From: Craspedostauros australis
Lineage: Eukaryota > Bacillariophyta > Bacillariophyceae > Mastogloiales > Achnanthaceae
Assembly: GCA_026770025.1 (NCBI GenBank)
Contig: JAMXDE010000020.1
Location: 62,001 to 126,000, forward strand
Direction of reading: 5' to 3'
DNA: 64,000 nt
A model generated the notes under the pieces. The model searched no databases and was not told the DNA's origin. It was given only the letters and a program-made list of their open reading frames with translations. The stretch's first letter is position 1; every line of letters begins with the position of its first letter. The translations under genes were made by a program, and so were the position numbers. Positions 41,411 to 54,345 of this stretch are shown in pieces.

Positions 41411-44400
41411 TCACCGATGATACATCTGATCCAACTCACGACGCAGAACACCGGTCAAATAAGCAGTGCGATTTCTCATGGAACCCTTGTCCATGGCGAC
41501 GAAGCGGTTGATGGTATTGAGAGAGATATGCTCGGGGAGTTGAGTGAATATCCCAAGCATGCCTTCATCCAGGTACTGTCCAATCTGTCCCGATGACTGG
41601 AGATTGCGGAGAAGCTGTTGGATGCCGATCGGGATTTCGTGAAATCGGGCGGAAACGCGATGAGGATCATTTGCATTTGCATGCCCATTTGCGTTTCCGT
41701 TTGCGTACCCATTCATATGCCCATCGTTGCGGTTGCCATGGCCTCCATGGCGATTTTGCATCGCTTGCTGGTTCATCTGGGGCTGGTAGCGATTCTGCTG
41801 CGGGGCCATCATATTCGTATTGGGCTGGAAGTTCTGATGCATTGGAGGAGGTGGAGGTTGTTGCTGCTGTTGCGGTCGATATGGCTGTTGCTGTTGTTGT
41901 TGCTGCTGCTGCATGGCAGGGTTTTGGAAAGCACGCTGATTTGGATTTGTGGGATGGACGGCATTGCGCTGAGGGGGGTAGGCAGGGGCAGGAACCGGGT
42001 TAGCGGCAAGAGCGCGAACAGCAGATGCAGCCTTGTCAGCAAGTCCGAGGATATCAACAGAACCAGCACCGCTCGTGCCCTGTCGTTGTTGCTGTTGTTG
42101 CATTTGGACCTGTTGCTGCTGCTGCTGTTGTTGGTTCTGCCACGTAGGCTGAGACATTGCAGGCATGCCCATTGCCATGGCCGGCGCGGGGGCTGGAACT
42201 TGCTGGTACTGTTGTGGCTGATGCTGAAGCTGTTGTTGTTGCTGCTGCGGAGCATACTGGTTTTGGAATTGGGCTTGCTGAGGAGGAGCACCTTGCTGCA
42301 TCGCCTGGAAAGGTGCAGGAGCAAACGGTGCAGGCGCAGCTACATTGGGATTCATCAAGGGAACTTGCTGTATTTGAGGCTGGCGCTGTTGCTGCTGCGA
42401 TTGCTGATTTTGAGGCATCTGGTAGGCAAGCTGCTGCTGTTGCTGTATTTGCTGCTGGCCCATTTGCTGTTGCTGCGGCTGGGAGATCTGGCCTGGCTCC
42501 ATCTGTGACATCTGCGGCGTCATTTGGACTTGCTGTCTCATTTGCTGCTGACCCATTTGCGGTTGGCCAATCTGTTGCTGTCCCATTTGTTGTTGCTGCG
42601 GGATTTGCTGCTGTGGCATCATTCCTGGTGCCACTTGGGTCATCTGCTGTGGTGGCTGCTGTCGCATCATCCCTGGAACCATCTGGGTCATCTGTTGGGG
42701 TGCTTGCTGCGACATATGTTGGGGAGGCTGCTGAGGAACGCCCTGTGCAATGTGCTGGGGGGCCTGCTGAGGAACCATCTGCTGATGTGGCATTTGCTGA
42801 ACCATTTGCTGCTGTGGCTGACCAATGGCAGCGGGAGCAACTTGGGGAGCTGCGTAATAGGATCCCATCTGCTGCTGTGCGGGTGCTGGAGGAACACGTG
42901 GTGGCGTTGGTGCTGATGGGGGAGGTGGTGGTGGAGGTGGCGGCGGGCCACGCATCGAGTTCTGCGGTTGTTTCGGCGGGTATTGATAGTTGCCGCCCAT
43001 CTGGTGTTGTCCTTGATGCTGCTGGCGTTGCCCTTGATGCTGCTGGTGTTGGCGTTGCTGTTGCTGATTGTGTTGGTGGCGGAAATCGCGATTGTTGCCG
43101 AACTGGTTGTGATGATGAACAGCGTTGTTCGGACTACCGCCGTTTGGTCCGTAGGGAGGACCGTGCGTGTTGTCAAACTTCGACCTCTTGTTTGAACGGT
43201 TTTCGTTGTGGTGGCCATGCTTGCGGCCGTGATCATAGCCGCTGTGGTGGCCTTTGCTGTGATTCTGGTTGAACCCATGGTTTGGGGCCTGTCCGTGCCC
43301 ATAGTTTTGATGTGGCTGTGCCTGTTTCATGGCATTCATGCAAGCGTGACATCACATTACGAGCAGAGCCGAGGACAAGAATGTTGGGAGCAGGAAGATG
43401 GGTGAGTTTACTCTTGAGAGGCAATACTCTTCTCGTTGCAGGGTATGACGACTGCATCAGCACAATACATAGAAGGTGGACAAGATGTGGCAACATGCAC
43501 ACACAGTCTGCCCTCTGCTGCCTGCCCCTACACCCGCACAACAACACGCATGACACTTACCGGTGCTACATTGGGGTGCCGACCGTCTTTCCTCTTGCTT
43601 CCGACTCCGATTGCAGAATTGCCGTCAGTCCGGCCTTCGCCTCGCATGTAACGATTCAGAATGCCCATGAAGTAGCTCCCGAAGTTCCTGATGGAAGATC
43701 GGTTGACGGTGTTGAGCTCCTCGATGGCCAAACAGGCGTCCTTCTCGCTGAGCATGCGTAGCTTGCTAGTCACTTTGTCACTGAGCTGCGCCTTTGTGCA
43801 GTAGCCGTTTGATACCAACTTGGCGAGCATGGCGTGGATGTGGGGTGTGAGGCCTGCGCCCATGGGAACACCAGCATTGCCTCCGTTCTTTGCAAACCTC
43901 TCGTGGACTGCTACGTAACGCTTCATGACGCCGAAGAGATAGGCGCCCTTGTTGCGGATTGATTCCGGCTTGGTTTGCATCGCATCTTCATACTCCACCA
44001 GAGCGTCATGAAGCAGATCGACAGGTAGGCCCTTCATTGCGTCAAGCAGCCGGCCATTCAAGACGTTGGAGGGGACTGTTGCGGGTATCTTCAGATCAGC
44101 AGGGAGTCCGTACTTGGTGGGGTTGACGGTCGATACTCGATACTTGGGGGGCGTAGCTTTCGATCCTCTCTGTGATGATGCTGACGCTGCCTTGCTGGAT
44201 TTCTTTGGGATGGCCGCGATCTTCGGGGTCTTGTTGGCAGTGACGATGCACGAGACGGGTCCGTCAGGCATCGGCGGCAGCCCTGGAATGGTTGTGGGCG
44301 GTTTCTTCGGTACAGTGCGCGCTGCCTTGGCTGCTTTCTTCGGGGATTCCACCTTCACAGCAAGTGGAACAGGAGCGGCAGCGAGAGTGGGGACTTCCCC

Positions 44401-44946
44401 AGATTCGGTTGAACTGGTTTCATCTTCGGTCTGTTCGCGTTTGATACCAGGATTGCTGACGGATGTTGCGGTGCTTGGTGCTGCGGAAGCGACGGCGGAG
44501 GGTTCCGGAGCGGGAGTTGCATCGGCAGGAGGGTCAGGAGCAGAGGTAACAACAGCAGGGGCTACGGTAGGAGTGACAGATGGCGCATTGGAGGCAGGGT
44601 CGCCGCCGCCGTCGCCGGAGGGAGCAGCAGCGGGTGAAGCAGAGGAAGCAACGACAATTCCAGCAGGGGGCGTTCCCGAGGAGGCAGTCAAATCCGGGGT
44701 TGCCTCCTGCTCATCCTTGCTATCACCCGAGCAGAAGAGATCTTCGTCGTCATCGTCGTCACCGCCATTTTCAGGTGAGTTGTCATTCACGGCACCGTTT
44801 GGAGCAGACGCGTCGCTCAGCGCAGGTGGCGGCACAGGATCTGACTTGATTTGGCCTTCATCGTGTTTTTCTTCGCTTGGCTCTGTCTTCACCACGACCT
44901 CGTCCGAGGCTGCGGCTGCGGCCACCGCGGTGTCAACAGTCGCCAT
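41411..44946 (-). CDS. Triple acidic-domain-like, Gln-rich protein, two exons
   Basis: Exon 1 (44946-43561) and exon 2 (43321-41411) are joined across a 239-nt intron with CCG|GTAAGT and GAAACAG borders, phase 0, giving 1,098 residues. The N-terminal 280 residues are acidic and Ala/Pro/Ser-rich. Three modules resemble the acidic domain of hnRNP Q/R (a helical fold ending in IRNKxAYLxGVxRR): [15 protein letters not shown] (near 340), [15 protein letters not shown] (near 430) and [15 protein letters not shown] (near 1085, the extreme C-terminus). Between the second and third lies about 570 residues of Gly/His/Asn, then Gln/Pro/Met-rich low complexity, a prion-like composition. There is no RRM, although hnRNP Q has three. 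It probably acts in RNA metabolism, possibly as a condensate scaffold; that role is inference. Confidence 0.7.
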
Positions 44947-45846
44947 TTGGTTGTCTTTGTACTAATCGTATGCCAGTATACTATGCAAGGAATCACTTCT
45001 TCTACTCGAGTCTGTTGCGTGTCTGTGGGGTATGATAGATCGTGCTCCAAGCACCTGTGCTCTCCTCCACCCTTGTTCAAGTCGCGTCCTCCCTTGCTGT
45101 TGACGCAAACGGATTCCTTGCGGATGGTTGCTTGTGGGCGCAAACGCGTTCAGACAGCTCCCTCGCTGTTTTCTGTTGTGCCTGCCAACGCCAAGAATCG
45201 TTTTCTTCTCGTACTGTTGACGCAGTGACCGTGGAACCGGCGTACAGACGAACAGACGGCGCGCGGAGAAGAACTCCCACGAAGATTCACGAATTCGACA
45301 CGATCACGGTTTCTTCCGTAGATTCCACTGTAGATCGTACTCCACACCCAAGTGCAGAGAATTGTAGGAGGTTGAAAGTAGAGTACTTGTAGCGTACATA
45401 GCCGTACGCGCGAGCATCTGTAGCCCGCATCGTGGTGATCGATCTTGAAACACTCCCCACCAGTATCCACCTTTTTCGTAATTGTATGAAAGGAGCCAGT
45501 TCTGCAGTCCTAATTCTCTGGACTTCCTCTCTCTCTGCTGGTATGCGAACAGATGGCAACAGAGAAGATGAATGCTCTGGAGTATCCTACGGATGATGGT
45601 CGTCTACAATAACTGCCGTCGTGCATGCGAATGATACCAGTGATGCAGAGATAGAGTGCTCTCTCTCTCTCTCTCTCTCTCCTCTCTAGATTAGAGCTGA
45701 GTGGGATGTCCTTGGCGCTTTTTTGTTGCTGCTCCTGTTGCTGTTGCTGTTGCTGTTGATGGAAATGACCATGTTTTCTCACGCCTCCACCAACTACCCA
45801 TCATGCTGCGCTGGCAGTTCCTCTACTCTATTCTATGCTCTGCCTG
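44947..45846. other. Intergenic, no gene seen
   Basis: 900 nt upstream of the acidic-domain gene. A (CT)n run lies at about 45658-45685 and CTGTTG repeats near 45725-45755. Open frames overlap on both strands without domain-like content. Confidence 0.45.
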
Positions 45847-46779
45847 CTATGAGAATCTGAATCGTTGGATCTTCGAACCTCCCTTGCTGCCCAAAGTGTC
45901 GGCGTGCACGATTCGCTCCAAACCAAGCTTGGCGGACATGAGATCGATCTGCTGCTCCGTTTCCTCGTCGTATGCGAAGCTCTGCGATAGCAGGAAGACA
46001 CCTTGACCACGATCGAGGAGCTTTGAGACTGTGAGAAGCAACGGGTCGACATTCTCAAAGCAGTAGATCAAGTCGCTGCCGACGATCATGTCCACTTGTG
46101 GCGTCTCCAAACGACCATGGATCTTGTGCTGGAGTCGCTTTATTTCAGCCTCCACGCCCCATTTGAGTTCCTCGAAATAGAACGGAACGGCGCTGATCTC
46201 ATTGAGAACGACGGACTGATCCTCCTCTGTCGTCGCCTGGTCGTACAGTTCCTCCATCGTCGTTTCATGGTTGTTCTTGGCCTTCTCCAAAGTCCCAGGA
46301 TCGTGATCTGTCACGAATACGCAGTCCAAATCCTTCCAAAACATCTGCAATGCGACGATGGCAACCAACGCCGTGCCTGCTCCCAGTTCGACAACCGATC
46401 GCAACTTTCCGTTGCCCGATGCTAGGAGATCTTCTTCAGCGCCATCCAATTTCGCAGGCGTGCGTATCGTTGCTGCGTTCTTCACCAGGTATTCGCACAA
46501 GGCCGGGGCTGCTGGCCACAAGTAATGGCCCGATTGGACCGCCCCCGGTTCATCGTCCACGACGTGCAGAGCGACATGCACGCTCTTGCCTGCGTGCTCT
46601 GTGGTTGCGGCAACTGCACCATCGCCATCATCTGGTTCGGAGGGAAACGCGTAGTGCTTCAACACGGAGGCATGGCTGCCTTCGAACATGAACCCGATAT
46701 CACTATAGATCTCATCTTCATGATCGCTTTCGTCGTCGCTGTTTGATGTCATGACAGCAGATCTCCGTTTCGGTGGCAA
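45847..46779 (-). CDS. Class I methyltransferase (METTL21/Methyltransf_16 type)
   Basis: A 310-residue single-exon protein. SHYLWPAAPALCEYL-like sequence (GHYLWPAAPALCEYL, near 85) precedes the SAM-binding motif I VVELGAGTALVAIVAL (about 128-143). VFVTDHDPGTLEKAKNN forms motif II, and QVDMIVGSDLIYCFEN (near 230) corresponds to the post-II acidic motif. This order is typical of the family that methylates lysines on chaperones, elongation factors or other proteins. In METTL21 members the post-II motif is usually DxxY; here it is DLIY. The likely substrate cannot be told from the sequence. The N-terminus is acidic (Ser/Asp/Glu) and probably disordered. It diverges from the CAP-D2 gene. Confidence 0.8.
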   Translation of the reverse strand: MPPKRRSAVMTSNSDDESDHEDEIYSDIGFMFEGSHASVLKHYAFPSEPDDGDGAVAATTEHAGKSVHVALHVVDDEPGAVQSGHYLWPAAPALCEYLVKNAATIRTPAKLDGAEEDLLASGNGKLRSVVELGAGTALVAIVALQMFWKDLDCVFVTDHDPGTLEKAKNNHETTMEELYDQATTEEDQSVVLNEISAVPFYFEELKWGVEAEIKRLQHKIHGRLETPQVDMIVGSDLIYCFENVDPLLLTVSKLLDRGQGVFLLSQSFAYDEETEQQIDLMSAKLGLERIVHADTLGSKGGSKIQRFRFS

Positions 46780-47450
46780 AGTGCGGTCTGGAATGTGAAT
46801 GCGTACTCCCGAATGTTTAGTCGCCGTCGCCGTCGTTGTCGTCCTTCAGTTACAAAGCTTTGAGCAAGAACACCTCTTGTCTGCATCGAGGCGGAGGGAG
46901 ATGCTGTGACGGTGGGATCGCGCACACATCACCCCCCTCGATGTTGAATGTGTTTGGTTGGTGCTCTTGGTGGCGAACGAACAAAGGTTGGCGCGGCTCC
47001 AATCACGAATATGTTGAATCACGAACCATCATGTTTGACACATGCGTACGACTCGTACGACTAAAATCGAAATTCAAATTTTGAATTCTTGTGTGTCGGA
47101 CATCCATGATTTCTTCCCTGTTTGGTGGCTTTTTCGCTCCGACATCCCCGCCAACAATCACGCGCAATCGGAAAGCAACAAATGCACCATCGCTCGTACT
47201 CCATCATTATTGTCATCGTTGTCGTCGTTGTCATCGTTGTCATCGTTGCCATCATCATCATTATCGTCACATTCATTTCACCATCAACACAGTTGCTGTC
47301 ACATTGCAATCATCATCTTCTTCACAACCATCTTGTTCATAGCAAACAAAGAAGTACAGAGTTCATCACAAGTCGTGGCCTGCGAGAGATCATCTGCGAC
47401 GCAAGTTGACGTTGACTGGCTGATACGCAAGAGAAGGAAAGAGCGCAACA
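46780..47450. promoter_or_regulatory. Divergent upstream region (methyltransferase / CAP-D2)
   Basis: 671 nt between divergent starts. Runs of TCATCGTTG/GTCGTCGTT lie near 47210-47270. No TATA box recognised. Confidence 0.4.
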
Positions 47451-50400
47451 ATGGCAACACCAAGTGCAATCGCAAGAACGACCACCTTCCCGGTCCCATC
47501 GTCCTTGCAACACCTCGAAAGCGAGCCTCACAACCTATTTCCGTATCCTCCCGACTTCCAAAACCGAAACGAAGCAGCCAGAGCAGCGTCCTTCAATGAG
47601 TTGGTGGAATTGATCGAGGACGGCAACCGAAAATTGGTCAACTTTGGCGTCGGCATCCTGGAAGATCCCACAACGGATGTTATCAATCGCTCTGACCGTC
47701 GACAGGCGCTCTACACTTTGGTCAGGTGCGTTTCTTCTATGTCCAAACCTTGCTGCTGTATATGACAAGAGCAATATCGAGCCATGCAACGTATTCTTGT
47801 TTTTGTGTTTTATTATTGTTTACGTTTTGTGTGGGCATACTATTCCAGAGAATGGTGCATCGCAGCTCGCTCACTTCTTTTGTTATTGCCTTCCATCCTT
47901 CAATTTCCACTACAAACTTGTTCATCACGCACCATTGGCGCACCGCTTGGCACATCTTGGACATCGCAGAAAGTCAACATCATTGGCGGCAAAGACAAGG
48001 AGAAGACTCGTAGAAGGCATCTGCGAGTGTTTGTCCATTCTGTCATCGTTGTTGCATGATGAAGAATGCGTCAATGAAGAATCGGCGGGACAAGACAGCC
48101 AATTGACGATGGGTTTGGCCTCAAGGCCAGCATCTTCTTCTTCGAGAGTAATGCCGCAGGCGTTCCGCGATGCGTACGCCTGTCATCTCTACATGCTCTT
48201 CTCCATCATGTTCTTCACGGAATCGGAAGCCAAGGGTCTCAAGAATTTTGGCAACCCCAAACGCGGCGACAAGAGCAAAGAAGCAACCGACGCTGCTGCC
48301 AGCCGCGATTTGTGCGCACGCACCATGCTCATGGCAGCGCAATGCATGTCGAACAACCGTGCGAAGCTTTGGAAGCGGGGCGTGGCCAACGAAGCTGTCA
48401 TCTTCCTGCCGTGCCGAATCGCATATCAAATGCTCGAAAGCGCTACCGGTGTTGTGGCATCCAAAGCAGCCTGTGCCGACGAAGCCTTGGGGATGATCGC
48501 AGCCACAATCGACACGAGCGATTCGGTCAGAAGCACCATCGTCGCAGCATTGATGGACTTGATGCATTCCTACGAACACATTGCGGGACTTTGCGTCAAG
48601 CTGTGCAACATATCCACCAATCGTGCGTTGGAGCAATTGGCCATGGAGCTCATTCGGGAGATCGGTCGATTGGACACCAGCGGCATGCTGGGTGCCGCAG
48701 ACAACGGCAAAGCCAGCGGAATCAAGTACGTCGCGCCATTCATCAGCGAATTGGCGCAGGCCAACCCAAGGCTCATGATGCAGCATATTTCGCACTTGCT
48801 GCCACACCTAGAGTCGGAACCATACAACTTGAGGTCATCAATCGTTGCAGCATCTGGGCACATTGTCTCGTTCCTCGCGAAGGAGACTACAGCTGCAACC
48901 GCAACAGATCACGCCGCTATTTCCAGCAGCGACGGTTCCGGGCACGACCACGAGCATGAGGAACTCACCGAAGAAGAAAACACGACGAAGCAGAATTTGC
49001 AGCCTCAGCAAAAGACCAAGGAGAAGCTGCTGGGAATTCTGATGGAGCGGTGCACGGATGTCAGCTCGTACACAAGATCGACGGCGCTGAAGACCTGGAT
49101 TGGATTGATGAAGGAAGGAGTTCTTCCCTTGCAGTGGTTGACATCAATCACAACCATCGCCATCGATCGGTTGCAGGATAAGACCGTGCTCGTCCGAAAG
49201 CAGGCCATTCAGGTGCGTTTGACGGATACGCTCGAGGGGTCTCCCGCCAGTTGGAAAGTCTTGTCCAGTTGTGGCATCACACTTTGTTGGTTGGCAATTG
49301 CTGCTATCTTGATCCTCGCTTTTCTTCTTCTCCTCCTCCTCCTCCTCCTCCTCCTTCTTTCCTCACAACAACATCACTCCGTCTTGCTTGACTTCCACGC
49401 TCCGCTTCCTTATATTCCACTTTGTTGCATCTTGCTGCATTGACCTACTTCTTGTATCTCTTCCATCCTTTCGTTTTTGCATTGTACGTGTACAGCTCAT
49501 GACTGTGTTGCTAGAGAACAATCCATTCTTGGGAGATCTGGACCCCGAGCCGTACCACATGAAGCTGATCGAACTCAGGGTGTACGTGCTGCACCATCTG
49601 CCGGAAAACATCAAGGAGGCGCATGATCTTGCCGTTCAACAGGATGACGCAGACAGCACCGAAGATCCCAACAACATCGCGAATGACGCTCACGATCGGC
49701 GTCAACAGTTGGAAAATGCCGCCCTTGCTGCGACAATGTCGGAGGTATCGTCGTGGACGGATGCAGAACTGGACGATGCCAAGCGCGAACTGAAGGCACG
49801 CATTGATGCGTTCCAATTTGCTGAGGCTGCGTTGCGGCTGATCATGCAAATTGAGAGCGCAAGCACCGCGTTGCACAACATGCTTCTGTCATCCAACTCC
49901 AGCGACGTATCTGAGGCGCTTCGGTTCTTCGTCAAGGCACGGCACTTCAAGCTGCCGTGTTCCGTGCGTGGGATGAAGCAAGCGCTTTCGCTCATGTGGT
50001 CGACAGAGCAAAGTGTCAAGGATGAGGTCCTGAAGGCATTCAACGAGGTCTTCCTTGCTGAACCAGGATCGCAGGGCAGCGAGTGCCTGCCGGATGAAAA
50101 GATTGCACAGAATCTGCTTTCGCTGGTATATGAAGCGTCGGCGAGCGAGTTGGTGTCGATCGAAGAAGGCCTTGGGCGGTTGGTTGAGGAGGAGATGATC
50201 CCATCGAACGTCTTCAACATTCTCTGGTCGGCAGTCGCCAGAGGTGGGGGTCACGTCAAGGCGACAGCGATCCTAGTGTTGGGCATGGCCGCCACGAAGG
50301 ACAAGAGCATCGTGGACAGCAAGAGCCGTCTGAAGGTTTTGCTCGACGCTGCATTCGAGGAGACGATCGGTCGGCGCCAATCATGGGAGACCATCAGGGC

Positions 50401-52231
50401 TGCGTGCATCGCACTTCAGCGCATCGACCGCGTGCAAGAGAACGGTGCTTGTGCCAAGTATCTGATCATGGAACGCGTCATCGACCAGTTGTCCATCGTG
50501 GCACGAGGCGATTGGTGCAATGACGCAGATGGAGATGACGGCAACTGTGGCAATGGCGCTAAGGCAGGCAATCAAACGAGAGGCTCCAATGCGCTGGGTT
50601 GGTTTGCTGCTTCGGAACAGGCAATCAGCGCTTTGTTCGTCATCAGTCCAGCACCGGAGGCCGCGTGCGCCGACATCATCGTTGGAATGCATGCGCTGAC
50701 GTTCTCGTCCGAGTCGCACAAGGTGCAGCCAATGCGTCTAGCCCGTTTCTGCCATGTGCTGGGACACATCGCGTTGAGGCTCCTGGTGTACACGGAAGAC
50801 ATCAGCAGCAGTGTGCGACGAGCGAACGCGAAGAGATCGTTAAAGCGGCAAGAAGAGGCTAGCCAAGCCAAGGCCGCGGCAGCCTCCAGTACCTCCAACT
50901 CCAAAAAGTTCGATGGCGGAGACGATGACATCGAGGCGGAGCTCGGAATGGCAGCAGAAGTCGAGGCCGAAAACGAACGAAAAGTTGCGGAGATCGCGGA
51001 ACAGGAGATCGTAGGACGCGGTCTCGTGAGTGCCTTCGGGCAGTTGCTGGTGCGCATCGTTTCGGATGAGACGAACTGGGCGAAGTCGACGATTCTGATG
51101 GAATCTGCCGTTCTGGCCCTGTGCAAGTTCATGTGCGTGTCGACAGCGTTCTGCGAGAAGCACATGCCCGTCCTCTTCTCTTGCATCGAGAAGGCCCCGA
51201 AGGACAACGTGACGATGCGGGCGAACACTGTCGTGGCGCTCGGAGATCTGGCCTTCAGATTCCCCAACGAGGTCGAACCGTACACGCCGAGACTCTACGC
51301 ATGCCTCCGGGATACGTCCAAGAAGGTTCGCCGGCACACGTTGATGGTCCTGACGCATCTCATCCTGAATGATATGATCAAGGTGAAGGGCCAGGTGTGT
51401 GAGATCGCGCTGTGCTTGCGCGACGATGACCCGCGCATCCGCGACATGTCAAGACTGCTCTTCCACGAGCTGAGCAAACGCAGCAACAACCCGGTGTACA
51501 ACCTCCTGCCGGACATCATCAGCCAGCTAAGCACGGACTCCGTGGCGAAGGAGGATTTCCGCATGATCATGTCATTCTTGCTGGGCTACATCAAGAAGGA
51601 TCGGCAGAATGAGATGCTGATTGAGAAGCTGGTGCTGAGGTTCCCGAAGTGCGTGTCCATCACGCAGAGCGCAAACGTGGCCTACTGCATGTCCCAGCTG
51701 AAGGTGAACGAGAAGGCTCTGAAGCACCTAATCGACAACTTCAAGCTGTACAAGCACTTCTTGCACGATGCGGAGGTGAAGAAGCAGTTCATGTCGATCC
51801 TGGGCAAGATCCGCAAGACCGGCAAGGCGGAATGGAAGCAGACGTTGGACGAATGGAGCGACAAGCTGAATGAAGAGGCTGAGCTGGGCGCTGAAAACGA
51901 ACGCGCCCAGGTCAAGGCGGCGAATGCGCGCGGCGGCAGAGGTCTTCGCGAGTTGTCATCTTCATCCCTCAACGTCAATGGTCTTGATTCTGTCGCACCC
52001 GGAGGCTCCAGGCTCATGCGCAAAGGCGCGTCCACCAAACTGGGGTCGATTGGGGCAATCGCTGAGGAAGATGAGGAGGACGATTACGAAGGTGAATCTG
52101 ATGAAACTGAAAATGGATACGATTCCGAGGATGAGAGCGATGACGACGACATGGAATTCAACGAACCAAACAAGGTGAATGATTACGAAATGGCCTCCCG
52201 CCAACTCGCTTCGATGACATTGGAGGAGTAG
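47451..52231 (+). CDS. NCAPD2: Condensin complex subunit 1 (CAP-D2), three exons
   Basis: A HEAT-repeat subunit of condensin that compacts mitotic chromosomes. Exons are 47451-47725, 47970-49212 and 49496-52231, joined in phase to 1,417 residues, the usual size for the family. The second join reads RKQAIQLMTVLLENNPFLGDL, a conserved CAP-D2 stretch crossing the intron. The conserved C-terminal Cnd1 region is clear: DLAFRFPNEVEPYTPRLY, VRRHTLMVLTHLILNDMIKV and RDMSRLLFHELSKRSNNPVYN. The tail is acidic. Introns are 244 and 283 nt; the second ends in a long CTC/CTT pyrimidine tract. In the first intron two nearby AG sites exist, but only the one before 47970 keeps the frame open. Large helical repeats bind the kleisin and CAP-H subunit. 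Confidence 0.93.
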
Positions 52232-54345
52232 AGGACGCGCAGAGTACTAGCAGAATGTGATGCCACGCGAGCATGTATACCGGGACACAAGTAAAATAGT
52301 ATGCAATGGAACAAAATGTGACCGTAGTGGGGGAATCGCACGGGGAAGAAGTTCACATTAACTCACAACGTAGCTTGTGATGCATAGTGATGCCATGCCA
52401 TACAAGAGAGCACGAATGCTCATTTGCAACTCTCCTCTCTAGGCCGTACTCATGTGCTGGCACGAGAGAGCAGGTACACTCTCTCGCAGACATGAAGCTG
52501 TTCATTGCCGCGTCTCTTTGCATCTGTTTTGTCTTGTATCATCATGATTTGGGGGAAGTAAAGACATTGTTTGTCGCCTTGTGCATTGTTCGCAGACATG
52601 GCATCAAATGTGACGTATAGTACATCTCTCTCTCTCTCTGCGTGTTCGTGGCGCCGTTGTTGCATGCGGTGGCAGAGAGTCGGAGGAAAGGAGAGCAACT
52701 GAGGAAGCAATCTGACGTCCAGGGAAGGCCGCAAGGGCGCGGAGGTTCGCGCGTCGCATGAAACGGTGGTGGGAATCGAGGACATGCGAGACAAGGAAAC
52801 GACACAAGAGACACAGGAGGAACCTGTTCGAAGCAAGTATTCTCCGCCACAGAGCGCAACGCGATGCGATGTGTTGACCCAAAAAGGGAGAGTTTTCGTG
52901 ATCGGAACCGACACCGCAACACATGGCCCCGCGAACGTTTCCCCATGATTGGCTTGGCAGGTGTTGCGTGTTCGTATGGTGCGATCCGATGTCGTGTGGG
53001 GTGGTGTACCGTACCATGGCTACGGGTACGAGTCGTGAATCCCCGTACAAACCGATGTTGGCCTCACAAAGTGACGATAGTGTTACGGGTCTGCAGGCGC
53101 GAGGAACACATGATTTCATAAATACGTCCGATCTACGACATGACGATGCGACATGACTAATTATCGAGGCCCCCACAATTTTTGCAAATGGGAAGCCACG
53201 GATTGCTCGGAAATGTGGGGGCAAGAGCACTTACAAGATTGTTTGGGGGTTTGTGGTGACAGCAGTGACCAACGACAACACAGAGAGCGATTCGTCTTCT
53301 TTCTGCGGTTTGGTGAAATTGCTGCCACCACAAAGGAGCTCGCGAGGAAACAAGAGCAGAAAACAGCACGAAACAGCGACAACAACCACAACGACAGCAA
53401 CAGCGCCACACAAACAGTTTCCCTTTTTCTGTCACTTTTCACGAACATCATCACAAAACCAGAAGGCTCCGAGAGAGAAAGGCAGACACACACGCAATCA
53501 CCAACACCAACAGACCAAACGATTGACCCAACAGGACAGAGTCTGTACACGTACACGTTTACCGCATCCATCGTTGGCATCGAAGATACCGAGGTAAGCA
53601 CATCATCAAGTGTTGATGGCATGGGAGTATCCTTGACCGCAAGAGGAAAGGCCTCGCCTGTGTGACTGGGACCAACCATGAAGGGAAAGAATCGACACGG
53701 CGGCATACGCCCGTCACGCACAAAAGATGTGAGCGCAGCAAGACCCTCCGTAGCGCTCAGTACATGTTCTACGTGATCGCTGCTACGTGGATTTTCGTTC
53801 ACAATTTCACATCCCCCCTTCTTGTGATTTTTCTTGGTCTCGACCTGTCCCGCCTTGCCTGATTTCCTGGTTGGTACTCGCGCGCACAAACACACACACA
53901 CACACACACACGCTGGATTCCGCTTTCGACACAATCCACCATGTGGCTGCACTTTCTGCTCTTGCTTTGGATTTTTGGTTGTTGGACACAATTTGCGATC
54001 CTGCATCTGTCGTTCTCGTTCTCCACACCATCCTCATCACCCTCGCTGTTGTGGCCACCTTCCTCTCTCTCTCCCTCTGTGTGTGTGTGTACTCTACACC
54101 TCCGTCTGTGCAGACGCAACAGCCTATTTGACGCGAGGCACACAGAACGCGCAGAGGTGAACACTCTTTTGTCAGAACGAGGCGAACCGTCAACAGCAGA
54201 GCAACCACTCCCGCCACATCTGAGAAGCCAAACACAACGATAGCCGCAACTGCAAAATCCAAACTACGGTCAATACTCATCACCAACAGCAACAGTCAAC
54301 AGCAATAGCCAACAACCAAACAACCAATTCAAAGGCGACTCAACC
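52232..54345. other. Intergenic and probable 5' UTR of the zinc-module gene
   Basis: 2.1 kb. The left part is 3' region of CAP-D2 with no gene seen. From about 53250 on, ACA/CAA-rich sequence probably belongs to the leader of the gene at 54346. A (CA)n run lies at about 53888-53911 and a (TC)n/(TG)n run at about 54062-54090. A 281-codon minus-strand frame at 53161-54006 consists of low-complexity Cys/Val and I do not call it. Confidence 0.45.
53594..54113 (+). other. Possible 5' UTR intron
   Basis: A strong donor, GAG|GTAAGC, at 53593/53594 is followed by a pyrimidine-rich tract and a TGTGCAG| acceptor ending at 54113. It lies just upstream of the zinc-module gene start. Joining the flanks does not produce a longer coding frame, so this would be a leader intron. 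Confidence 0.35.

Noticed and set aside
42157-43272. 371-codon plus-strand frame, Ala/Val-rich
   Set aside because: It arises from reading the CAG/CTG-rich Gln region of the opposite strand.
47849-48057. Alternative acceptor for CAP-D2 exon 2 after ATTCCAG
   Set aside because: It reads into a stop after about 70 codons; the acceptor before 47970 keeps the conserved frame.
53161-54006. 281-codon minus-strand frame
   Set aside because: Its Cys-Val runs come from a CA microsatellite, and no domain is visible.
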